Positions 11,701 to 23,721 of a stretch of DNA of 64,000 bases are shown here, piece by piece (within the stretch, counting starts at the first letter, position 1; each line of letters starts with the position of its first letter). The stretch covers positions 35,533,219-35,597,218 of the forward strand of contig CM036253.1 in NCBI GenBank assembly GCA_020698575.1. Reading direction: 5' to 3'. The notes below the pieces were generated by a model. That model did no database searches and was not told the origin of the DNA. It saw nothing but the letters and a program-made list of their open reading frames with translations. Position numbers and translations under genes: made by a program. Origin of the DNA: Bostrychus sinensis. Taxonomy: Eukaryota > Chordata > Actinopteri > Gobiiformes > Eleotridae.

Positions 11701-11859
11701 TCTAGATGTGACAAAGATTGCTTTAAAAATATGAATAAAAGCAGAATCTATTCCCTTTAATGAAGCAGCAGGCTCTGCAGAAGAAACCAGACCAGGTCTC
11801 CTTTCTCCTCTCCTTCACATTTGTCCCTGACCCTTACCTTTTCCAAGTAAAGTCCTTTC

Positions 11860-11906
11860 TATTTTATTTTATTTTATTTTGTTTTATTTTATTTTATTTT
11901 ATTTAA
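11860..11906. repeat. (TTTTA)n microsatellite
   Basis: About nine TTTTA units with one TTTTG variant. The rest of 11701-12130 shows no gene. Confidence 0.9.
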
Positions 11907-12129
11907 ATAGTTAAATGCATCCAATGTTTAAGTTATATTTGCATGTTTTCTTTTGATTATTATTATTTTTTAAATTATTACCAAAGGTCTGGTGTGCTAC
12001 TTAACAAATTATTATCACAAAAAAAAAAAAATATTTCAGACATATTCATTTAGATTTTAATGTTATTTATGCAATATTTCGGTCTAGCAAACATTTGTTA
12101 CATTATCTTACTGCTAACTTACTGCGACT

Positions 12130-12465
12130 AGTCGTCGTTTACTCCTGTTTAGTCCTGATTTAGACTTTGTTTAATCCTGGTTTAGACATAGTTTATGCCT
12201 GGGTTAGTCCTGGTTTAGACTGGATTGGTCCTAGATTAGTTCTGGTTTATACCTGATCTAGTCCTTGTTTAATCCTGCTTTAGTAGTCCTTTAGACCTGC
12301 TTTTGTCCTGATTTAGACCTGGTTTAGTCCTGTTTAGACCTGCTTTTGTCCTGATTTAGACCTGGTTTAGTCCTGTTTAGACCTGGTTTAGTCCTGTTTA
12401 GACCTGGTTTAGTCCTGATTTATATCTGGTTTAGTCCTGGTTTAGTCTTTCCTAGTTTATTTCAA
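12130..12465. repeat. TTTAGTCCTGG minisatellite, first copy
   Basis: Degenerate tandem units of about 11-13 bp (TTTAGTCCTGG, TTTAGACCTGG, TTTAGTCCTGT) fill this interval. The same unit forms arrays at 30090-30270, 30370-30660 (reverse orientation), 35890-38110 and 55800-55960. The sequence directly after it contains GGAGAACCACTGCACT, similar to sequence next to other arrays. Confidence 0.9.
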
Positions 12466-12501
12466 TAAAAATGGTAGATGTAAAGCCAAATGTTTTCTCA
12501 G

Positions 12502-12723
12502 GTGGTAGCTGTTGCTGAAAATCTGGAGAACCACTGCACTACAGACCTGAGCCACTTCCTGACAGCAGGGACAGACACGCCCACCTCTCCCTCTAAAGTA
12601 ACTTCACTGAGAGGTCCCTCTTCTGTCAGACCGCACGGCTGCATTCGTGTTGACTGCCCAGAGTCCACGAATCCACAGCTACCCTCTGCACCACTGGCCC
12701 TGGACCCTAACCGCTCTGCTCAG
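12502..12723 (+). other. Splice-bracketed open stretch, candidate 5' exon
   Basis: TTTTCTCAG precedes 12502 and CTCAG|GTAACG follows 12723, and one frame is open throughout. The predicted peptide (serine/proline-rich) is not recognised. It could be a non-coding leader exon of the ARPC1 gene that follows, since that gene's first coding exon begins with an apparent splice acceptor. The left end overlaps the edge of a dispersed repeat, so it could also be repeat sequence. Confidence 0.2.
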
Positions 12724-13396
12724 GTAACGTACTCACACCTGCATTCATTGTTTACTCTCCACTGGTATGCTCTGTGAAGACACCCAGCTTGAATGAAGTA
12801 CTTTGGCATGTTGCCTTTTCTTTTAAACTCTATAGTGCTCATGTAACACCTTCTTATTCTTTGAGTTAATGGGAGCGGAGGCTGTTGGAAACGTGTATTG
12901 GAAGCACTTCCTGGCTCCAGCGGTTATCTCTAGTTACACAGATCAGAACAATGCAGGTGGTTAGAGCATGTTTGTCCACCGCGCCTGATAACACAGCCCC
13001 AGTCATTACTCCTTTACAGTTCCACTCCTATCCCATTACTGTTTGAAATGTTCTTCTCTTTTTTCAAACAATATTTTACAAACTGGTTTAGTGTTGCGTC
13101 TAATGTTAAAAGATGTTATGTACTGAAACACTGAAATATGCAGGAGCTAGATGCCACATCATATTCACATATTTGACCTTCTTATTGAGATTATTTTACA
13201 TGGGTCACATACTGGATTTGGTCCTGAATGTGTATACAATCCAAACTACTCCTGACTTCACTCTAGTGAGGGTTAATTGCATGAAAATAGAATTATGACA
13301 ACAGAATAACGCCCAGAGTAACCGTGGATTCTGTGTGACTGTGTAATGATCTGCCCTGATGTGTGTCTCGCAGCACATTCCAGCGCTGGTTCAGAC

Positions 13397-13460
13397 ATGT
13401 CCCTGTACAGCTTCGGCCTGGAACCTCTCTCCTGCCACGCCTGGAACAAGGACAGGACAC
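13397..13460 (+). CDS. arpc1a: ARPC1 coding exon 1
   Basis: Start codon in GACATGTCC at 13397; encodes residues 1-21 and one base of codon 22. Donor GTAGGT. Upstream GCAG at 13373 is a candidate acceptor for the 5'UTR part of this exon. Confidence 0.85.
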
Positions 13461-16400
13461 GTAGGTGATCTCTGTACACCCACAGGCTTTCTCAGCAGGA
13501 GAAGGTGTAGAAACCGATAATGTAATAATGGTCAATAATGTAATACCTGCCAATAATGTAATAAAATGTTTGGGTCATTAATGTTGACTATGCAACATCC
13601 AACAGAGTCACAAAACTAAGTCTTTTGGATAAGAGACAAAACATCTAAAACTCTAAAACCTGAATCCAGCTGATTTATTTTGAAAAAGTTTTTTGTTTTG
13701 ATTTAGATAGCTTGGATGACTAATATTCTGAATAGAGCATTTTGTACAAGAACAAATTCTCTAACTGATTCTTCCAATCATAATTAGCTATGCCATCCAC
13801 TAAACATATATCTGATGAGAAAACTGCACAAAACTGCAAAAAAATTAAATAAAAATAAAAACAAAACACCTTATTTCCAAGAGATGCAGTCCTACTGATG
13901 TATTATTACATTATAGGCTGCAGTTATATTTTCAAAGTTTTTTTAAATGCTGAGCCAATAATGTAATAACTTATTACTTTATTGGCAAAATGTTATCAAG
14001 CCTATGTTATTGGCTCAAAAACGTTATTACATTTTTGACAAGTCATTACATTATTGGCTTTATTACATTTAAAATTGTGAGAATTATTACATTATTGGCA
14101 GGTATTACATTATTGGCCATTATTACATTATTGGTTGCTACAGACGGACCTCCAACTCTGAGCATTGGTGTTCACGCACCCAGTCTCTACATTACCCACA
14201 CTCTTCCTCCTCTAAGTGCGTCAGCATGGCTTGGAGTGCTACAAAGAATCTGATTATCAATGCAGGAAATGCAATGTGTGAGCTCCACTGCAGCAGGATT
14301 CATCCTAACCCTTTAAACATATCCTGCAGGGGCCCTCCCAGTATAATGCTTCCTGTCCCATTACATTGGCTTTACTGAGGATTGATCCAATACAAACTGC
14401 AGCCTGTATCCAGAAGCACACTCTCAGTTTTTATAATGCTTTGATCATCTGGTTTAGAAAATTGGTTCAGTTCAGAGGCAGTTTGTTCTACATATGTTTA
14501 ATGGCCCACTCTTTTCTGAGGCACCAGATGGTGGTCTGAGATGTCTGTGCAGAAGTGGGAGAAAATACATCATCAGAGATGTGCAGTCTTGTCAGAAACA
14601 TGTAGGCTAGTGTATATCAGGAAATTGAGCTGTCACCCATGTGTACAGAGAGGACACACATTAAAAGTCACCCATTCTGCTAAATTGACTTTTCCTCTCT
14701 TTTAGCCCTGTTATAATGTTATCTCCTCCTCAAAAACAGACTTAAAGTAGTATTTGGTTTCATTTACACATGTTTGAATAATCCAGTATGCTGAGGCGCT
14801 GCCCTTCTCAGGAGCTGAAAACACTCGGTCTCACACCTCTACGTAGACACGTAAAACCAGGGAGTGCTCCTGCACGTTTCTAATGCCCATACACTGTTAC
14901 CGGACTCATTCTGATCATTTTTGTGCTTAAACCGCAGCTATTACAAAGCAGCTCATTTATCTGTCTGTTAGCATCATGTTAATAATAGCTGTGCTAAATA
15001 GCCATTTTATGTTCTGTTCATTCCCCACTGTTGCCAGCAGTGGCCAATAGAAACCTAATCCAAGCTTTCTCTGCACGTCACAGTAACAGCTCCCCAAAAG
15101 AAGAGGTTTACCACATATACATTATTTTAAGTGGTAAAACCTAAAATACTAATGCAAAGGTATCCAACACTATTTCAAAAAGCCTAAAAAAAGCAGAATA
15201 TGGGAACTTTAAGACCAAATGACACTAGCAATGTATGTAATTTGTGCAGGACACTTTCATATGCATGTTTGTTCAGCTCACACACAAATCTTGAGATTCT
15301 TAATAACGATACTGAAGCCGAGTACTAGATCACATAATCCTTCAAATGTGTGGGGTTCTTTATATCTCAAAGTAATTTTAGCACTCCAGAACAGCAGAAT
15401 GTCAAACAACATCAAAATGGCACAATAACAGTGTTGCTAACACTCGCAATACAACAACACTTGTGCAACGGTAGCACAACTTAGTAATGAGGGGCCCTTA
15501 ATGCAGATTTGTACAATGGGCCCAAGTTTATATAAAACCAGTATTTCAAGTAGTATCAGTATTTCAAGTGCATGCATCCATCCATCCATCCATCTTCTTC
15601 CGCTTTATCCGGGACCGGGTCGCGGGGGCAGCAGAGATGCCCAGACTTCCCTCTCCACAGACACTTCCTCCAGCTCTACCGGGGGGACCCCAAGGCATTC
15701 CCAGGCCAGCCGAGAGACATAGTCCCTCCAGCGTGTCCTAGGTCTTCCCCGGGGCCTCCTCCCAGTGGGACATGCCCGGAACACCTCCCCAGGGAAGCGA
15801 CCAGGAGGCATCCGGAACAGATGCCCGAGCCACCTCAGCTGGCTCCTCTCGATGTGGAGGAGCAGCGGCTCTACTCCGAGCTCCTCCCATGTAACTGAGC
15901 TCCTCACCCTATCTCTAAGGGAGTGCCCAGCCACCCTACGGAGGAAACTCATTTCGGCTGCTTGTATCCGGGATCTTGTCCTTTCGGTCATGACCCAAAG
16001 CTCATGACTATAGGTGAGAGTAGGAACGTAGATCGACAGGTAAATCGAGAGCTTTGCCTTTCGGCTCAGCTCCTTCTTCACCACGACAGACTGATACAAC
16101 GACCGCATTACTGCAGACGCTGCACCGATCCATCTGTCAATCTCACGTTCCATCCTTCCCTCACTCGTGAACAAGACCCCAAGATACTTGAACTCCTCCA
16201 CTTGAGGCAGAAACTCCCCTCCAACCTGGAGAGGGCAAACCACCCTTTTCCGGTCGAGAACCATGGCCTCGGACTTGGAGGTGTTGATTCTCATCCCAGC
16301 CGCGTCACACTCGGCCGCAAACCGCCCCAGTGCATGCTGGAGGTCTTGGCCTGATGAAGCCAACAGGACAACATCATCCGCAAAAAGCAGAGATGAAATC

Positions 16401-19400
16401 CTGTGGTTCCCAAACCAGACTCCCTCCGGCCCCTGGCTGCGCCTAGAAATTCTGTCCATAAAAATAATGAACAGAACCGGTGACAAAGGGCAGCCCTGCT
16501 GGAGTCCAACATGCACTGGGAACATGTCTGACTTACAACCGGCAATGCGGACCAAACTCCTGCTTCAGACATACAGAGACCGGACAGCCCTTAGCAGAGG
16601 GCCTCGGACCCCATACTCCCAGATGATCCCACAGGATACCACGAGGGACACGGTCGAACACCTTCTCCAAATCCACAAAGCACATGTGGACAGGTTGGGC
16701 GAACTTCCACGAACCCTCAAGCACCCTATGGAGGGTATAGAGCTAGTTCACTGTTCCACGACCAGGGCGAAAACCGCATTGTTCCTCCTGAATCCGGGGT
16801 TCGACTATCGGACGAATTCTCCTCTCCTTTACCCTGGAATAGACTTTCCCGGGGAGGCTGAGGAGTGTGATCCCCCTGTAGTTGGAACACACCCTCCGGT
16901 CCCCCTTCTTAAAAAGAGGGACCACCACCCCGGTCTGCCAGTCCAGAGGCACTGTCCCCGACCGCCACGCGATGTTGCAGAGACGTGTCAGCCACAACAG
17001 CCCCACAACATCCAGGGACTTGAGGTACTCAGGGCGGATCTCATCTACCCCCGGTGCCTTGCCACTGAGGAGCTTTTTAACCACCTTGGTGACTTCAGCT
17101 TGGGTGATGATGAATGAGTCCATCCCCGAGTCCCCAGCCTCTGCCTCCTCAACGGAAGACGTGTCGGTGGGATTGAGGAGATCCTCGAAGTATTCCTTCC
17201 ACCGCCCGACAACATCCCCAGTCGAGGTCAACAGCTCCCCACCCCCACTGTAAACAGTGTTGGTGAAGAACTGCTTCCCCCTCCTGAGGCGCCGGACGGT
17301 TTGCCAGAATTTCCTCGAGGTCAACCGATAGTCCTCCTCCATGGCCTCCCCGAACTCCTCCCAGATCCGAGTTTTTGCCTCCACAACCGCCCGGGCAGTG
17401 GCACGCTTGGCCTGCCGGTACCCGTTGGCTGCCTCAGGAGTCTCACGAGCCAGCCAAGCTCGGTAGGACTCCTTCTTCAGCCTGACGGCATCCCTTACTT
17501 CCGGTGTCCACCACCAGGTTCGGGGGTTGCCGCCACGACAGGCACCAGAGGCCTTACGGCCACAGCTGCGAACGGCCGCATCGACAATAGAGGTGGAGAA
17601 CATGGTCCACTCGGACTCAATGTCTCCAACCTCCCCCGGAATCTGGTTGAAGCTCTCCCGGAGGTGGGAGAAGACCCCTCTGACAGGAGGCTCAGCCAGA
17701 CGTTCCCAACAGACCCTCACAATACGTTTGGGCCTGCCAAGTCTGTCCGGCCTCCTCCTCCGCCAGCGGATCCAACTCACCACCAGGTGGTGATCAGTTG
17801 ACAGCTCAGCCCCTCTCTTCACCCGAGTGTCCAAGACACACGGTCGAAGATCAGATGAGACGACTACAAAGTCGATCATCGACCTCCGGCCTAGGGTGTC
17901 CTGGTGCCACGTGCACTGATGGACACCCTTGTGCTTGAACATGGTGTTCGTTATGGACAAACTGTGACTAGCACAGAAGTCCAATAACAAAGCACCACTC
18001 GGGTTCAGATCGGGGTGGCCGTTCCTCCCAATCACGCCCCTCCAGGTATCACTGTCATTGCCCACGTGGGCGTTGAAGTCTCCCAGTAGAACAACAGAGT
18101 CCCCAGTCGGTGCACCTTCTAGTACCCCTCCCAGGTACTCCAAGAAGGCCGGGTACTCTGCACTGCTGTTCGGCCCATAGGCCGAAACAACAGTGAGAGA
18201 CCTGTCCCCCACCCGGAGGCGCAGGGACACGACCCTCTCGTTCACCGGGGTAAACTCCAACACATGGCGGCGGAGCTGGGGGGCTATGAGCAAGCCCACA
18301 CCGGCCCGCCGCCTCTCACCGCGGGCAACTCCAGAGTGGTGGAGAGTCCAACCCCTCTCAAGGAGCTGGGTTTCAGAGCCCAAGCTGTGCGTGGAGGTGA
18401 GCCCGACTATATCTAGCCGATACCGCTCAACCTCCCGCACAAGCTCAGGCTCCCCCCCCCCCCCAGCGAGGTGACATTCCATGTCCCCAGAGCTAGTTTC
18501 TGTGTCCATGGATTGGGCCGTCGAGGCACCCGCCTCTGACTGCCGCCCAGATCACAATGCACCGGCCCCTTATGGTCCTTCCTGCGAGTGGTGGGCCTAC
18601 GGGAAGGCGGTCCCACGTAGCCTTTTCGGGCTTGGCCCGGCCGGGTCCCGTGGGAGGAGACCCGGCCACCAGGCGCTCGCCTGCGAGCCCCAACCCCAGG
18701 CCTGGCTCCAGCGTGGGGCCCCGGGCGACGTAACGGACCTCGTTTTCATGCTCATCATAAAGGGCTTCTGAACCGCTCTTAGTCTGGCTCGTCACCTAGG
18801 ACCTGTTTGCCATGGGAGACCCTACCCGGGGCATTAAGCCCTAGACAACATAGCTCCTAGGATCACTCGAGCACTCAAACCCCTCCACCACGATAAGGTG
18901 GCGGTTCAAGGAGGGGTGCATGCATTAAGCTTCTAATTTATAAAATGCGGCAGTCAGCTGCTTTTACTGGATTCAAAGACCAGTGCTCACAGTCTGCAGT
19001 TTAATTCAAATAATTTAATATGTTTAAAATTAACTGTTTGTGTCAATCATAAGAAAACACTTTGATTCCCTGAGATAAACTTAATCACAGATGATACAGC
19101 TCTATCCAGGTCTTATAATCTATAATGAGCTGGTTAAATTTAACATGAATTAAAATGATCTGAAGGTTAAGCGTCTATCATAGGCTCACAAGAGCCCTCT
19201 CCCAGGGGCCCCTAAACCCCCTGGGCCCCAGTGCACTTGCACTGGCTACACTGCCTGATGTTACGCCCCTGATCTGCAGGTGTGACAGTAGTAAATGGCA
19301 GTGGACCTCTGTAAGAAGACAACACAACACAAAAATAAATAAATAAATAAATAAATAATACAATTCACTTTTACATCCTTTGAGTTTATACTCCTGTGGC

Positions 19401-22400
19401 CTAAAATATGTTCTCCACAAGTCTCAGGCCCAACATGTCCATCTTTCCAGTTCTTTCTAAATAAAAATGTGCAGAAATACACAGACCGGGGATTACATTT
19501 TCTGTGTACATGAGAAAATAGCTCCCCTTAAAATGAAAACAGGCCACATCAACAGTCAAGTGAAACAAATACAACAGGGTTTAAATACAGATCTGCTTGG
19601 CTTATTTTGAAAAAAAAAAAACAAAAAAACTGCAATTTTAGATAATGGACACAACTTTTTACAGAAATTGCAGTGAGTCCTAACAACAATGTCGTGGTCA
19701 TCTATGAAAAGAAAAGGAAAGAATGGGTCAAGATCCACGAGCTGACTGAACACAGCGGACGCATCACTGGTACCACAACATATTTGGCATATGTATCTTT
19801 GCCGGTGCTCTGTAGTTGAGTAACTGTTCATCATGTCCACAGGCATCGACTGGGCCCCAGAGTCCAACCGCATAGTGACGTGTGCCTCGGACCGAAACGC
19901 CTATGTGTGGACGCTGAAGGAGACCCAGTGGAAGCCCACCCTGGTGTTGGTCCGCATCAACCGAGCAGCCACATGCGTCAAGTGGTCCCCGCTGGAAAAC
20001 AAGTTCGCCCTGGGATCCGGGGCCCGCCTCGTCTCTATCTGCTACTTCGAGAAGGAGAATGACTGGTGAGCTATCACATAACATTTTCCATCGCCACAGC
20101 AAATCATCTGCCTCAGATTAACCCTCTCTTCTGCATGTTCTTCTCTCACAAGTAACTTAATGTTCTCTTTCACTACATCCTCAAACCTCATCTCTGGTCT
20201 TCCTCTAGGCCACCGATCTGGCAGCTCTAACCTCAGCCTCCTTCTGTCCAGGGCCAGCCCAGCCTATAAGTGAACTAAGCAGCTGCCTAGGGCCCTGAGG
20301 CCGTCAGAAGGCCCCCAAAGAGCTCCTGAATTATTTATATACATGTTCATTAAAAATATTGTATTATAATAATGAAAATTGTAGAGCAAATGTATGCTGT
20401 ATGTGCTATCAAAATTTGACAGCTCCTGCCTGACGAGTTATCCTATAAACTGTAAAGAAATATTTATTACATCTATTACATCTGTGTGCGCGCACAGTGA
20501 ATGTCGAGCGTGTGCAGTGTGACTGTCGTAAGCACATACTTCATCATTTGAAAAGAGAATAGTAATTTGAGCACACAAACCTTTGTTCCGTGCTCGCTCA
20601 ACTCTGCCTACACGTTCGCTCAAAGTCTACCTAGGTACGCGACTACACCTGCTCGCGCAACATCTTTGCTCGCACGACAACTCATTTCTGCTCGCAACAT
20701 GATATTCATCTTTAGCCCATGTTTGTAAGTTAGTTGAATTTAGCAGTTTATTCACTATGTTTATATATGACCATAAGAAGTTATAACACAGGAGTCCTGT
20801 CCTTTAAAAGTTGTTGAGATATAAATATGCTGCAAAATATATAGCCTAGTTTTAAAGCCCAAATTACTCTATTTCAACAAGTAAAATAAAAACAAAACAA
20901 AAAATGTATACCAATATGTTGGTGTTAGTCAGGCACTGTAGTGTTGAATTGTTATCCTAGTTTTAAAAACCCACCATTCAGTTAGTATATTAAAGTAGTA
21001 GGCTTACTATATTAACATATAACTTTTTGTGTGTGTGTGTGTTTCACTTTAGGCTACTAAAATCTGAAGAGTGCTTGCCTGAAGGGCTATTGGGTATTTT
21101 CAAATTTTGTGAGCCCTGGATTCGGTTTTCCTTCAGTTGTGTGTGTTTTGTGCTGCAGGTGGCTGAGTAAACACATCAAGAAACCCGTCCGCTCCACAGT
21201 CCTGAGTCTGGACTGGCATCCCAACAACATCCTGCTGGCAGCGGGCTCCGCAGACTTCCACTGCAGGTCAGCGCAGGACAGTTCAGCACCTGGCTCCTCA
21301 TGTAGTGCACTGTGGTAGATAAACATAGATGTTTCCTGTAATGTGTGAGGCAATACTTTGACAGTAGTGTGGGAAGGGGCATGGACACTTCTGTCATCAC
21401 ACAGGTTCAATGCTAAACTCAGAGCGGAAAAGGTCAACTCTACCAATTGGTTGAATGAATTAAAGCAGTAGGGTGCTGTTCTGTGGTGGGTGGTGAGGAG
21501 TAAGGTTTGGGAGCACAGCAGGAGTTTGGGGTAATGCTGCTTGTCGGCATTCTCAGTCAGTCTCATTTGTGCCTTGTTAAGTTTATTTACACTGTGCTAT
21601 GTATAGGATGATAAATATTTTTGTTGTGTTTCTAGGATATTCTCAACCTATATCAAGGACATTGAGGACAAGCCCGGGCCCACTGCCTGGGGGGCCAAGA
21701 TGCCTTTCGGAGAAGTGCTGTTTGAGAACAAAGACTGTGGAAGCTGGGTGCACAGTGTGTCCTTCAGTCCCAGTGGAGATCAGTTGGTATGGGTGTCCCA
21801 CAACAGCAGCATCTCTGTGGCTGATGCGACCAAGAGCAAGGAGTAAGCACTGCTATGGGCATGGCCTGCTTTTAAAACAGCCACAGTAGTAATATATGAT
21901 ACATAACTTGGTTCCTCTCCCACGGCAGAGTCACCACATTGTCCACTGACCGACTGCCGCTCCTGAGCGTGCTCTATGTCAGCCCCACCGAGATTGTTGC
22001 AGCGGTAACATTTATGTGCTTTATCTGTACTTTTGAATGTTTTTGAAATGTAGAAATCTGTATGGATTAATCAGTGTAAGAGATTAGTATATGCATATAT
22101 TGATAGTTTGATATTAGTGAGCTACTTTGTGTAGTACTAATACACCTACTTATACAAATATATCAGCCACAGACAGATCACAACTCTAAGTATCAGCTAC
22201 ATGTACTTACTTACTTTTGACCTATTATTACTACACACACATGCAGGTGGCTACACTAGTGACCGGCCGTCATGTGTTGTTACCAACTAACATGCACTGG
22301 TCTAACTATGTCAAAGCAAAACAGCTCACATAAATGTAGTGTTAGATAGAGATGGAGACCAAGCAGTGATTGTTCAAAAAAACCCACTGCTGCTAAACTA

Positions 22401-23654
22401 TGAATGTTCAGATGTTTTGTGTGATTTATAGTCCCTATAAATGATCAGACGGTAAACCTGCTTCTCTCTCTGCTCCATCACCTGCATCTCCTCTCTCTGC
22501 TCTCTCCTTGTGTGGCTGACCATTTAAACTAACTTATGGGACCTTGTGTCCGTTGTTTTTTTGAGATTAATTAAAAAAACAGCTTGGGTTCTCATCAATA
22601 GAGCTCTATTTAGTTCTGTAACTATACACAGTACATTATCATATTTCATAGCAATAGTTTTCTACAAGCTTTAGTGGTTTTTAGGTTATCTCCGCAGTTG
22701 AATTTACTAACTTGAAAAGAAAGCAGGCACAAAGTTTAATGTCTGTCTGGCCGAAAGCATGTGTCTAGGTGAGAGGATTTTTTTCTCTATGACTGCATAA
22801 AGGCCTGATGTTATTCAGTCACACAAGTGCGGTTGTCATCAGCAGACAGGGCTCCTAAAGGTAGTAAAGAACTGTAAGATAAATAAAGCAAAGTTGTGGA
22901 ACCAACTGAAAATGATCAGATTGAACATCTGTGGATTTTTCTTCACCAGAGCTGCAAAATTCAAAACAACCTACTGAACCATGCCGTCTGAATGTTCTCG
23001 CTCAGGGCTACGACTGTTGTCCCTACCAGTACTCTTACAAAGACCTGGAGAGTCTGCAGTTTGTGAAGAAGCTGGACATCCCAAAGCAGACCACCAAGGG
23101 CAGCATGTCGGCCATGCAACACTTCCGCAACCTGGACAAGAAGGCCACTGAGGATGACAGCAACGAGCTGAACACGCTGCATCAGAACAGCATCACGTAC
23201 GTCACACACATAACAGTAGAGGCCAAAGGTTTGAGAATGACATAGGTGCTTTTAAATCTTTTTGTTTTATGTTACTGTGATATGCTGAAGTACAAGCATT
23301 TCATAAGTGTCCAAGGCTTTAATTGACAATTATATTAAGTTAGGACTGGCCGATATACCATTTCATAATGAAAACTGTCTTCTTTTTTTGTATATGAATT
23401 GTCCATACTGTGATATATCTATATTGGAAAAATGGTTGGTGCAGAACTAAATACTACCCAAGTGGTTTCACTAGGGCCTTTTTGTTTGTTTAGAACTATC
23501 TCTTTTAATATTTGATTGTATATTTAGTTTTTCCTTGATGATTATATTTTATAATGCTTTTTCACTGTTTGCTAAGGCAATATAACAAATTATATGATCA
23601 TTTTAATCTGATTAAATTTCAGAAAAAAGCTAAATGCTCCACCAGGTATACAAA

Positions 23655-23721
<67 letters not shown>

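Noticed and set aside
16263..17117. 284-codon plus-strand frame
   Set aside because: Antisense shadow of the RTE-like LINE, which has clear endonuclease and RT motifs on the minus strand.
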